NCBI GenBank assembly: GCA_026874595.1
Contig: CM049314.1
Span: forward strand, 1,945,318-2,009,317
Reading direction: 5' to 3'
DNA: 64,000 nt
Source of the DNA: Sipunculus nudus
Taxonomy: Eukaryota > Annelida > Sipuncula > Golfingiida > Sipunculidae
Every line of letters begins with the position of its first letter. Within the stretch, counting starts at the first letter, position 1. Both the position numbers and the translations under genes were made by a program. This document shows, in pieces, positions 27,701 through 41,189 of this stretch. Below the pieces are notes generated by a model. The model did no database searches. It saw only the letters and a list, made by a program, of their open reading frames with translations, and was not told where the DNA came from.

Positions 27701-30655
27701 AACTTGTGTGTCGGGGGTGCTAGTAGACATAATACATATACTTGCTCAGGTAAACTAGTGTGTCGTAGCGCTAGTAGACATTATACATATACCGGCTCAG
27801 GTAAACTAGTGTATCGAGGGTGCTAGTAGACATTATACATATACTGGCTCAGGTAAACTAGTGTGTCTGGGGTGCTAGTAGAATTTAAACATATACCGGC
27901 TCAGGTTAACGAGTATATCACTGGTGCTAGTAGACATATTCATATACCGGCTCAGGTAAATTAGTTTGTCTGGGGTGCTAGTAGACATTATACATATACC
28001 GGCATAGGTGAACTAGTGTGTCGGGGTGTTACTAGACATTATACATATACCAGCACACTTAAACTAGTGTGTCTGGGGGGCTAGTAGACATTATATATGT
28101 ACCGGCTCAGGTGAACTAGTATGTCAGGGGTGCTAGTAGACATTATACATTTACCGGCTCAGGTTAAGTAGTGTCTCTGGGATTCTAGTAGACATTATAC
28201 ATATACCGGCACAGGTGATCTAGTGTGTCAGGGGTGCTAGTAGACATTATACATATACCAGCACTGGTAAACAAGTGTGTCTGGGGGCTAGTATACATTA
28301 TACATATACCGGCACAGCTAAACTAGTGTGTCGGGTTGCTATTAGACATAATACATGTACCCGCTCAGGTAAACTAGTGTGTCGGGGTGCTAGTAGAAAT
28401 TATACATAAACAGGCTCAGGTAAACCGGTGTGTCGTGGTGCTAGTAGACATTTTACAAATACCGGCTCAGGTAAACTAGTGTGTCGGGGAAGCTAGTTGA
28501 CAACATACAAATGCCGGCTCAAGTAAACTAGTGTGCCGTGGTGCTAGTAGACATTAAACAAATCCGGCACAGGCAAACTAGTGTGTCGGGGGTGCTAGTA
28601 GACATTATACATATACCGGCTGAGGTAAACTAGACTGTCTATGGGATGATAGTAGACATTATACATAAACAGGCTCAGGTAAACTAGTGTGTCTTGGGTG
28701 CAAGTAGACATAAAACATATACCGGCGCAGGTAAACTAGTGTGACGGGGTGCTAGTAGACATTATACATATACCGGCTTTGGTAAACTAGTGTGTCGGGG
28801 GTGTTAGTAGACATTGTACATAAACCGGCTCAGGTAAACTAGTGTGTCGGGGGTGCTAGTAGACATTATACAAATGCTGGCTCTGGTAAACTAGTGTGTC
28901 GGGGTGCTAGTAGACATTAAACATATACCGGCTCAGGTAAACCAGTTTGTCGGGGGTGCTAGTAGACATTATACATATACCGGCTCAGGTAAACTAGTGT
29001 GTCTGGGGTGCTAGTAGACATTATACATAAACCGGATCAGGTAAACTAGTGTGTCGGGGGTGCTAGTAGACATAATACATATACCTGTACAGGTAAATTA
29101 GTGTGTCTGATGTGCTTGTAGACATTAAACATATACCTGTACAGGTAAACTAGTGTGTCGGGGGTGCTAATAGACATTATACATATACCGGCTCAGGTAA
29201 ACTAGTGTGTCGTGGCGGTAGTAGACATTATACATATACTGGCTCAGGTAAATTAGTGCGTCTGATGTGCTAGTAGACATTATACATAAACCGGCTCAGG
29301 TAAACTAGTGTGCCAGGGGGGATAGTAGACATTATACTTATACCTGTACAGGTAAACTTGTGTGTCGGGGGTGCTAGTAGACATAATACATATACTTGCT
29401 CAGGTAAACTAGTGTGTCGTAGCGCTAGTAGACATTATACATATACCGGCTCAGGTAAACTAGTGTATCGAGGGTGCTAGTAGACATTATACATATACTG
29501 GCTCAGGTAAACTAGTGTGTCTGGGGTGCTAGTAGAATTTAAACATATACCGGCTCAGGTTAACGAGTATATCACTGGTGCTAGTAGACATATTCATATA
29601 CCGGCTCAGGTAAATTAGTTTGTCTGGGGTGCTAGTAGACATTATACATATACCGGCATAGGTGAACTAGTGTGTCGGGGTGTTACTAGACATTATACAT
29701 ATACCAGCACACTTAAACTAGTGTGTCTGGGGGGCTAGTAGACATTATATATGTACCGGCTCAGGTGAACTAGTATGTCAGGGGTGCTAGTAGACATTAT
29801 ACATTTACCGGCTCAGGTTAAGTAGTGTCTCTGGGATTCTAGTAGACATTATACATATACCGGCACAGGTGATCTAGTGTGTCAGGGGTGCTAGTAGACA
29901 TTATACATATACCAGCACTGGTAAACAAGTGTGTCTGGGGGTTAGTATACATTATACATATACCGGCACAGCTAAACTAGTGTGTCGGGTTGCTATTAGA
30001 CATAATACATGTACCCGCTCAGGTAAACTAGTGTGTCGGGGTGCTAGTAGAAATTATACATAAACAGGCTCAGGTAAACCGGTGTGTCGTGGTGCTAGTA
30101 GACATTATACATATACCGGCTCAGTTAAATTGGTGTGTCAGTGGTGCTAGAAGACATTTTACAAATACCGGCTCAGGTAAACTAGTGTGTCGGGGAAGCT
30201 AGTTGACAACATACAAATGCCGGCTCAAGTAAACTAGTGTGCCGTGGTGCTAGTAGACATTAAACAAATCCGGCACAGGCAAACTAGTGTGTCGGGGGTG
30301 CTAGTAGACATTATACATATACCGGCTGAGGTAAACTAGACTGTCTATGGGATGATAGTAGACATTATACATAAACAGGCTCAGGTAAACTAGTGTGTCT
30401 TGGGTGCAAGTAGACATTATACATATACCTGTACAGGTTATCTAATGTCTGATGTGCTAGTAGACATTATACATAAACCGGCTCAGGTAAACTAGTGTGT
30501 CGGGGGTGCTAATAGACATTATACATATATTGGCTCAGGTAAACTAGTGTGTCGGGGGTGCTAGTAGACATTAAACATATACCGGCTCAGGTAAACGAGT
30601 GTGTCACTGGTGCTAGTAGACATATACATATACCGGCTCAGGTAAACTAGTGTGT
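20681..30655. repeat. 3,359-bp higher-order repeat built of 1,705 + 1,654 bp halves
   Basis: The marker GTCTGATGTGCTTG occurs at 22387, 24092, 25746, 27451 and 29105. The spacings are 1705, 1654, 1705 and 1654 bp, summing to 3,359 bp. An independent marker, CATAAAACAT in a CGCAGG-type monomer, is at 21991, 25350 and 28709, spaced exactly 3,359 bp twice. The halves differ in part by one monomer: the longer has the AAATTGGTGTGTCAG monomer before GACATTTTACAAA, and the shorter lacks it. Order and phase are lost near 30,655, where GTGCTAGTGGAC is expected but GTGCTTGTAAAC is found. This is a nested, alpha-satellite-like organisation built from a short monomer. Confidence 0.9.
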
Positions 30656-30824
30656 CTGGGGTGCTTGTAAACATTATACATATACCGGCACAGGTAAACT
30701 AGTGTGTCGAGTTGCTATTAGACATTATACATGTACCCGCTCAGGTAAACTAGTGTCTCGGGGTGCTAGTAGAAATTATACATAAACAGGCTCAGGTAAA
30801 CTAGTGTGTCGGGGGTGCTTGTAA

Positions 30825-33800
30825 ACATAATACATATACTTGCTCAGGTAAACTAGTGTGTCGTAGCGCTAGTAGACATTATACATATACCGGCTCAGGT
30901 AAACTAGTGTATCGAGGGTGCTAGTAGACATTATACATATACTGGCTCAGGTAAACTAGTGTGTCTGGGGTGCTAGTAGAATTTAAACATATACCGGCTC
31001 AGGTTAACGAGTATATCACTGGTGCTAGTAGACATATTCATATACCGGCTCAGGTAAATTAGTTTGTCTGGGGTGCTAGTAGACATTATACATATACCGG
31101 CATAGGTGAACTAGTGTGTCGGGGTATTACTAGACATTATACATATACCAGCACACTTAAACTAGTGTGTCTGGGGGGCTAGTAGACATTATATATGTAC
31201 CGGCTCAGGTGAACTAGTATGTCAGGGGTGCTAGTAGACATTATACATTTACCGGCTCAGGTTAAGTAGTGTCTCTGGGATTCTAGTAGACATTATACAT
31301 ATACCGGCACAGGTGATCTAGTGTGTCAGGGGTGCTAGTAGACATTATACATATACCAGCACTGGTAAACAAGTGTGTCTGGGGGTTAGTATACATTATA
31401 CATATACCGGCACAGCTAAACTAGTGTGTCGGGTTGCTATTAGACATAATACATGTACCCGCTCAGGTAAACTAGTGTGTCGGGGTGCTAGTAGAAATTA
31501 TACATAAACAGGCTCAGGTAAACCGGTGTGTCGTGGTGCTAGTAGACATTATACATATACCGGCTCAGTTAAATTGGTGTGTCAGTGGTGCTAGAAGACA
31601 TTTTACAAATACCGGCTCAGGTAAACTAGTGTGTCGGGGAAGCTAGTTGACAACATACAAATGCCGGCTCAAGTAAACTAGTGTGCCGTGGTGCTAGTAG
31701 ACATTAAACAAATCCGGCACAGGCAAACTAGTGTGTCGGGGGTGCTAGTAGACATTATACATATACCGGCTGAGGTAAACTAGACTGTCTATGGGATGAT
31801 AGTAGACATTATACATAAACAGGCTCAGGTAAACTAGTGTGTCTTGGGTGCAAGTAGACATTATACATATACCTGTACAGGTTATCTAATGTCTGATGTG
31901 CTAGTAGACATTATACATAAACCGGCTCAGGTAAACTAGTGTGTCGGGGGTGCTAATAGACATTATACATATATTGGCTCAGGTAAACTAGTGTGTCGGG
32001 GGTGCTAGTAGACATTAAACATATACCGGCTCAGGTAAACGAGTGTGTCACTGGTGCTAGTAGACATATACATATACCGGCTCAGGTAAACTAGTGTGTC
32101 TGGGGTGCTAGTGGACATTATACATATACCGGCACAGGTTAAGTAGTGTCTCTGGGATGCTAGTAGACATTATACATATATCGGCACAGGTGAACTAGTG
32201 TGTCAGGGGTGCTAGTAGACATTATACATGTATCCGCTCAGGTAAACTAGTGTGTCGTGCTGTTAGTAGACATTATACTTATACCGGCTCAGGAAAACTA
32301 GTGAGTCGGGGGTGCTTGTAAACATTATACATATACCGGCACAGCTAAACTAGTGTGTCGGGTTGCTATTAGACATAATACATGTACCCGCTCAGGTAAA
32401 CTAGTGTGTCGGGGTGCTAGTAGAAATTATACACAAACAGGCTCAGGTAAACTAGTGTGTCTTGGGTGCTAGTACACATTATAGATATACTGACACAGGA
32501 AAACTAGTGTGTCGGGGATGCAAGTAGACATTATACATATACCGGCTCAGGTAAACTAGTGTATCGCGGTGCTAGTAGACATTTTACAAATACCGGCTCA
32601 GGTAAACTAGTATGTCGGGGGTGCTAGTAGACATTATATAAATGCCCCCTTAGGTAAACTAGTGTGTCGGGGGTGCTTGTAAACATTATACATATACCGG
32701 CACAGGTAAACTAGTGTGTCGGGTTGCTATTAGACATTATACATGTACCCGCTCAGGTAAACTAGTGTGTCGGGGGTACTAGTAAACATTTTACAAATGC
32801 CGGCTCAGGTAAACTAGTGTGTCGGGGTGCCAGTAGACATTAAACATATACCGGCTCAGGTAAACTAGTGTGTCGGGGTGCTAGTAGACATTATACATAT
32901 ACCGGCTGAGGTAAACTAGTGTGTCGGGGGTGCTAGTAGACATTGTACATAAACCGGCACAGGTAAACTAGTGTGTCGGGGGTGCTAGTAGACATTATAC
33001 AAATGCCGGCTCAGGTGAACTAGTGTGTCGGTGGTGCTAGTAGACATTATACAAATGCCGGTTTAGTTAAACTAGTGTCTCGAGGGTGCTAGTAGACATT
33101 ATATAAATACCGGCTCAGGTAAACTAGTGTGTCGGGGGTGCTTGTAAACATTATACTTATACCGGCATAGGTAAACTAGTGAGTCTGATGTGCTAGTAGA
33201 CATACTAGTGTATCGGGGTGTTAGAAGACATTATACATATACCGGCTCAGGTTAAGTAGTGTCTCTCGGGTACTAGTAGACATTATACATATACCGGCTC
33301 AGGTGATCTAGTGTGTCAGGGGTGCTAGTAGACATATACATATACCGGCACAGGTAAATTAGTGTGTCGTGCTGTTAGAAGACATTATACTTATACCGGT
33401 TCAGGTTAACTAGCATGTCACGGTGCTAGTAGACATTACACATATACCGGCTCAGGTAAACTAGTGTGTCGGGGGTGCTAGTAGATATTTTACAAATACC
33501 TGATCAGGTAAACAAGTGTGTCGGGGGTGCTAGTAGACATTATACAAATGCCGGCTTAGGTAAACTAGTGTGTCGGGGGTGCTAGTAGACATTATATAAT
33601 TACAGGCTCAGGTAAACTAGTGTGTCAGGGGTGCTTGTAAACATTATACATATACCGGCACAGGTAAACTAGTGTGTCGAGTTGCTATTAGACATTATAC
33701 ATGTACCCGCTCAGGTAAACTAGTGTCTCGGGGTGCTAGTAGAAATTATACATAAACAGGCTCAGGTAAACTAGTGTGTCGGGGGTGCTTGTAAACATTA

Positions 33801-35525
33801 TACATATACCGGCACAGGTAAACTAGTGTGTCGGGGGTGCTAGTAGGCTTTAAAAAAATACCTGTACAGGTAAGATTTGTGTCTGATGTGCTAGTAGACA
33901 ATATACATAAAAACCGGATCAGGTAAACTAGAGTGTCGGGGGTGCTAGTAGACATTATACATATACCTGTACAAGTAAACTAGTGTGTCTGATGTGCTAG
34001 TAGACATACATATACCGGCTCAGGTAAGCTAGTGTGTCGGGGGTGTTAGTAGACATTATATATATACTGGCTCAGGTAAACTAGTGTGTCGTGGCGCTAG
34101 TAGACATTATACATATACCGGCTCAGGTAAACTAGTGTATTGGGGGTGCTAGTAGACATTATACATATACTGGCTCAGGTAAACTAGTGTGTCTGGGGTG
34201 CTAGTAGACATTATACATATACCGGCTCAGGTTAACTAGTGTGTCAGGGGTGCTAGTAGACATATACATATACCGGCAGAGGTAAACTAGTGTATCGTGC
34301 TGTTAGTAGACATTATACTTATACCGGTTCAGGTAAACTAGTATATCGTGGTGCTAGTAGACATTATACATATACCGGCTCAGGTAAACTAGTGTGTCGG
34401 GGGTGCTAGTAGATATTTTACAAATACCTGCTCAGGTAAACTAGTGTGTCGGGGGTGCTAGTCGACATCATACAAATGCCGGTTCAGGTAAACTAGTGGG
34501 TGGGGGTGCCATTAGACATTAAACATATACCGGCTCAGGTAAACTAGTGTGTCGGGGCTGCTAGTAGACATTATACATATACCGGCTGAGGTAAACTAGT
34601 GTGTCTGGGGTGATAGTAGACATTATACATAAACCGGCTCAGGTAAATTAGTGTGTCGGGGGTCTAGTAGACATAATACATATACCTGTACAGGTAAACT
34701 AGTGTGTCTGATGTGCTAGTAGACATTATACATAAACCAACTCAGGTAAACTAGTGTGTCGGGGGTGCTAGTAAACATTTTACAAATGCCGGCTCATTTA
34801 AACTAGTGTGTCCGGGTGCCAGTAGACATTAAACATATACCGGCTCAGGTAAACTAGTGTGTCGGGGGTGCTAGTAGACATTATACATATACCGGCTCAG
34901 GTGATCTAGTGTGTCAGGGGTGCTAGTAGACATATACATATACCGGCACAGGTAAACTAGTGTGTCGTGCTGTTAGAAGACATTATACTTATACCGGTTC
35001 AGGTTAACTAGCATGTCACGGTGCTAGTAGACATTACACATATACCGGCTCAGGTAAACTAGTGTGTCGGGGGTGCTAGTAGATATTTTACAAATACCTG
35101 ATCAGGTAAACAAGTGTGTCGGGGGTGCTAGTAGACATTATACAAATGCCGGCTTAGGTAAACTAGTGTGTCGGGGGTGCTAGGAGACATTATATAATTA
35201 CAGGCTCAGGTAAACTAGTGTGTCAGGGGTGCTTGTAAACATTATACATATACCGGCACAGGTAAACTAGTGTGTCGAGTTGCTATTAGACATTATACAT
35301 GTACCCGCTCAGGTAAACTAGTGTCTCGGGGTGCTAGTAGAAATTATACATAAACAGGCTCAGGTAAACTAGTGTGTCGGGGGTGCTTGTAAACATTATA
35401 CATATACCGGCACGGGTAAACTAGTGTGTCGGGGGTGCTAGTAGGCTTTAAACATATACCTGTACAGGTAAGATTTGTGTCTGATGTGCTAGTAGACAAT
35501 ATACATAAACCGGATCAGGTAAACT
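30825..35525. repeat. 4.7-kb satellite segment, copy A (partner at 48.1-52.9 kb)
   Basis: The variant order is repeated about 17.27 kb downstream. GAATTTAAAC at 30979 pairs with 48251, the truncated monomer at 33196 with 50467, and the AAAACCGGATC monomer near 33906 lies 17,271 bp before its partner. Near 34.2 kb against 51.5 kb the offset steps from 17,271 to 17,374 bp. The downstream copy carries two extra monomers there, of the GTGAACCAGTGTATCGGGG type. Confidence 0.85.
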
Positions 35526-35635
35526 AGTGTGTCGGGGGTGCTAGTAGACATTAAACAAATACCGGCTCAGGTTAACGAGTGTGTCACTGGTGCTAGTAGA
35601 AATATACATATACCGGCTCAGGTAAACTAGTGTGT

Positions 35636-38600
35636 CTGGGGTGCTAGTGGACATTATACATATACCGGCACAGGTTAAGTAGTGTCTCTGGGATGCTAGT
35701 AGACATTATACATATACCGGCACAGGTGAACTAGTGTTTCAGGGGTGCTAGTAGACATTATACATACACCAGCACAGGTAAACTAGTGTGTCTGGGGGCC
35801 TAGTAGACATTATACATGTATCCGCTCAGGTAAACTAGTGTGTCGTGCTGTTAGTAGACATTATACTTATACCGGCTCAGGTAAACTAGTGTGTCGGGGG
35901 TGCTTGTAAACATTATACATATACCGGCACAGCTAAACTAGTGTGTCGGGTTGCTATTAGACATAATACATGTACCCGCTCAGGTAAACTAGTGTGTCGG
36001 GGTGCTAGTAGAAATTATACATAAACAGGCTCAGGTAAACTAGTGTGTCTTGGGTGCTAGTACACATTATAGATATACCGACACAGGAAAACTAGTGTGT
36101 CGGGGATGCAAGTAGACATTATACATATACCGGCTCAGGTAAACTAGTGTATCGCGGTGATAGTAGACATTTTACAAATACCGGCTCAGGTAAACTAGTG
36201 TGTCGGGGGTGCTAGTAGACATTATATAAATGCCGCCTTAGGTAAACTAGTGTGTCGGGGGTGCTAGTAGACATTATATAAATACAGGCTCAGGTAAACT
36301 AGTGTGTCGGGGGTGCTTGTAAACATTATACATATACCGACAAAGGTAAACTAGTGTGTCGGGTTGCTAATAGACATTATACATGTACCCGCTCAGGTAA
36401 ACTAGTGTGTCGAGGGTACTAGTAAACATTTTACAAATGCCGGCTCAGGTAAACTAGTGTGTCGGGGTGCCAGTAGACATTAAACATATACCGGCTCAGG
36501 TAAACAAGTGTGTCGGGGTGCTAGTAGACATTATACATATACCGGCTGAGGTAAACTAGTGTGTCGGGGGTGCTAGTAGATATTGTACATAAACCGGCAC
36601 AGGTAAACTAGTGTGTCGGGGGTGCTAGTAGACATTATACAAATGCCGGCTCAGGTGAACTAGTGTGTCGGTGGTGCTAGTAGACATTATACAAATGCCG
36701 GTTTAGTTAAACTAGTGTGTCGAGGGTGCTAGTAGACATTATATAAATACCGGCTCAGGTAAACTAGTGTGTCGGGGTTTCCTGTAAACATTATACTTAT
36801 ACCGGCACAGGTAAACTAGTGTGTCGGGTTGCTATTAGACATTATACATGTACCCGCTCAGGTAAACTAGTGTGTCAGGGTGCTAGTAGAAGTTATACAT
36901 AAACAGGCTCAGGTAATCTAGTGTGCCGGGGTGCTTGTAAACATTATACTTATATCGGCACAGGTAAACTAGTGTGTCCGGTTGCTATTAGACATTATAC
37001 ATGTATCCGCTCAGGTAACTAGTGTGTCGGGGTGCTAGTAGAAATTATACATAAACAGGCTCAGGTAAACTAGTGTGTCGGGGGTGCTTGTAAACATAAT
37101 ACATATACCGGCACAGGTAAACTAGAGTGTCGGGGGTGCTAGTAGACATTAAACATATACCTGTACAGGTAAGCTATGTGTCTGATGTGCTAGTAGACAT
37201 TATACATAAACCGGATCAGGTAAACTAGTGTGTCGGGGGTGCTAGTAGACATTATACATATACCGGCTCAGGTGATCTAGTGTGTCAGGGGTGCTAGTAG
37301 ACATACATATACCGGCTCAGGTTAAGTAGTGTCTCTCGGGTGCTAGTAGACATTATACATATACCGGCTTAGGTGATCTAGTGTGTCAGGGGGGCTAGTA
37401 GACATACATATACCGGCTCAGGTTAAGTAGTGTCTCTCGGGTGCTAGTAGACATTATACATATACCGGCTCAGGTGATCTAGTGTGTCAGGGGTGCTAGT
37501 AGACATATACATATACCGGCACAGGTAAACTAGTGTGTCGTGCTGTTAGAAGACATTATACTTATACAGGTTCAGGTTAACTAGTATGTCACGGTGCTAG
37601 TACACATTACACATATACCGGTTCAGGTAAACTAGTGTGTGGGGGTGCCATTAGACATTAAACATATACCGGCTCAGGTAAAGTAGTGTGTCGGGGGTAC
37701 TAGTAATCATTTTACAAATGCCGGCTCATGTAAACTAGTGTGTCGGGGTGCCAGTAGACATTAAACATATACCGGCGCAGGTAAACTAGTGTGTCGGGGT
37801 GCTAGTAGACATTATACATATACCGGCTTAGGTAAACTAGTGTGTCGGGGGTGTTAGTAGACATTGTACATAAAATGGCTCAGGTAAACAAGTGTGTCGG
37901 GGTGCTAGTAGACATTATACAAATGCCGGCTTAGGTAAACTAGTGTGTCGGGGGTGCTAGTAGACATTATATAAATGCCGCCTTAGGTAAACTAGTGTGT
38001 CGGGGGTGCTAGTTGACATTATATAAATACAGGCTCAGGTAAACTAGTGTGTCGGGGGTGCTTGTAAACATTATACATATACCGGCAAAGGTAAACTAGT
38101 GTGTCGGGTTGCTAATAGACATTATACATGTACCCGCTCAGGTAAACTAGTGTGTCGAGGGTACTAGTAAACATTTTACAAATGCCGGCTCAGGTAAACT
38201 AGTGTGTCGGGGTGCCAGTAGACATTAAACATATACCGGCTCAGGTAAACTAGTGTGTCGGGGTGCTAGTAGACATTATACATATACCGGCTGAGGTAAA
38301 CTAGTGTGTCGGGGGTGCTAGTAGATATTGTACATAAACCGGCACAGGTAAACTAGTGTGTCGGGGGTGCTAGTAGACATTATACAAATGCCGGCTCAGG
38401 TGAACTAGTGTGTCGGTGGTGCTAGTAGACATTATACAAATGCCGGTTTAGTTAAACTAGTGTGTCGAGGGTGCTAGTAGACATTATATAAATACCGGCT
38501 CAGGTAAACTAGTGTGTCGGGGGTGCCTGTAAACATTATACTTATACCGGCACAGGTAAACTAGTGTGTCGGGTTGCTATTAGACATTATACATGTACCC

Positions 38601-40500
38601 GCTCAGGTAAACTAGTGTGTCAGGGTGCTAGTAGATGTTGTACATAAACAGGCTCAGGTAATCTAGTGTGCCGGGGTGCTTGTAAACATTATACTTATAC
38701 CGGCACAGGTAAACTAGTGTGTCCGGTTGCTATTAGACATTATACATGTATCCGCTCAGGTAAACTAGTGTGTCGGGGTGCTAGTAGAAATTATACATAA
38801 ACAGGCTCAGGTAAACTAGTGTGTCGGGGGTGCTTGTAAACATAATACATATACCGGCACAGGTAAACTAGAGTGTCGGGGGTGCTAGTAGACATTAAAC
38901 ATATACCTGTACAGGTAAGCTATGTGTCTGATGTGCTAGTAGACATTATACATAAACCGGATCAGGTAAACTAGTGTGTCGGGGGTGCTAGTAGACATTA
39001 TACATATACCGGCTCAGGTGATCTAGTGTGTCAGGGGTGCTAGTAGACATACATATACCGGCTCAGGTTAAGTAGTGTCTCTCGGGTGCTAGTAGACATT
39101 ATACATATACCGGCTTAGGTGATCTAGTGTGTCAGGGGTGCTAGTAGACATACATATACCGGCTCAGGTTAAGTAGTGTCTCTCGGGTGCTAGTAGACAT
39201 TATACATATACCGGCTCAGGTGATCTAGTGTGTCAGGGGTGCTAGTAGACATATACATATACCGGCACAGGTAAACTAGTGTGTCGTGCTGTTAGAAGAC
39301 ATTATACTTATACCGGTTCAGGTAAACTAGTATGTCACGGTGCTAGTACACATTACAAATATACCGGTTCAGGTAAACTAGTGTGTGGGGGTGCCATTAG
39401 ACATTAAACATATACCGGCTCAGGTAAAGTAGTGTGTCGGGGGTACTAGTAAACATTTTACAAATGCCGGCTCATGTAAACTAGTGTGTCGGGGTGCCAG
39501 TAGACATTAAACATATACCGGCGCAGGTAAACTAGTGTGTCGGGGTGCTAGTAGACATTATACATATACCGGCTTAGGTAAACTAGTGTGTCGGGGGTGT
39601 TAGTAGACATTGTACATAAACCGGCTCAGGTAAACTAGTGTGTCGGGGGTGCTAGTAGACATTATACAAATGCTGGCTCAGGTAAACTAGTGTGTCGGGG
39701 TGCTAGTAGACATTAAACATATACCGGCTCAGGTAAACCAGTTTGTCGGGGGTGCTAGTAGACATTATACATATACCGGCTCAGGTAAACTAGTGTGTCT
39801 GGGGTGCTAGTAGACATTATACATAAACCGGATCAGGTAAACTAGTGTGTCGGGGGTGCTAGTAGACATAATACATATACCTGTACAGGTAAATTAGTGT
39901 GTCTGATGTGCTTGTAGACATTAAACATATACCTGTACAGGTAAACTAGTGTGTCGAGGGTGCTAATAGACATTATACATATACCGGCTCAGGTAAACTA
40001 GTGTGTCGTGGCGGTAGTAGACATTATACATATACTGGCTCAGGTAAATTAGTGCGTCTGATGTGCTAGTAGACATTATACATAAACCGGCTCAGGTAAA
40101 CTAGTGTGTCAGGGGGATAGTAGACATTATACTTATACCTGTACAGGTAAACTTGTGTGTCGGGGGTGCTAGTAGACATTATACATATACTTGCTCAGGT
40201 AAACTAGTGTGTCGTAGCGCTAGTAGACATTATACATATACCGGCTCAGGTAAACTAGTGTATCGAGGGTGCTAGTAGACATTATACATATACTGGCTCA
40301 GGTAAACTAGTGTGTCTGGGGTGCTAGTAGAATTTAAACATATACCGGCTCAGGTTAACGAGTATGTCACTGGTGCTAGTAGACATATACATATACCGGC
40401 TCAGGTAAATTAGTTTGTCTGGGGCGCTAGTAGACATTATACATATACCGGCATAGGTGAACTAGTGTGTCGGGGTGTTACTAGACATTATACATATACC
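35636..40500. repeat. 4.8-kb satellite segment, copy B (partner at 9.9-14.7 kb)
   Basis: This is the downstream partner of the 9.9-14.7 kb segment. It has its own internal near-tandem duplication at an offset of 1,745 bp (TTGCTAATAG at 36364 and 38109). Near 37.3-37.4 kb it carries an extra pair of short monomers (GTAGACATACATATACC, lacking the usual TT). Copy A has that pair only in its second internal half, which accounts for the 100-bp offset step. Confidence 0.8.
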
Positions 40501-41189
40501 AGCACAGGTGAACTAGTGTGTCAGGGGTGCTAGTAGACATTATACATGTATCCGCTCAGGTAAACTAGTGTGTCGTGCTGTTAGTAGACATTATACTTAT
40601 ACCGGCTCAGGTAAACTAGTGTGTCGGGGGTGCTTGTAAACATTATACATATACCGGCACAGCTAAACTAGTGTGTCGGGTTGCTATTAGACATAATACA
40701 TGTACCCGCTCAGGTAAACTAGTGTGTCGGGGTGCTAGTAGAAATTATACACAAACAGGCTCAGGTAAACTAGTGTGTCTTGGGTGCTAGTACACATTAT
40801 AGATATACTGACACAGGAAAACTAGTGTGTCGGGGATGCAAGTAGACATTATACATATACCGGCTCAGGTAAACTAGTGTATCGCGGTGCTAGTAGACAT
40901 TTTACAAATACCGGCTCAGGTAAATTAGTATGTCGGGGGTGCTAGTAGACATTATATAAATGCCGCCTTAGGTAAACTAGTGTGTCGGGGGTGCTAGTAG
41001 ACATTATATAAATACAGGCTCAGGTAAACTAGTGTGTCGGGGGTGCTTGTAAACATTATACATATACCGGCACAGGTAAACTAGTGTGTCGGGTTGCTAT
41101 TAGACATTATACATGTACCCGCTCAGGTAAACTAGTGTGTCGGGGGTACTAGTAAACATTTTACAAATGCCGGCTCAGGTAAACTAGTG

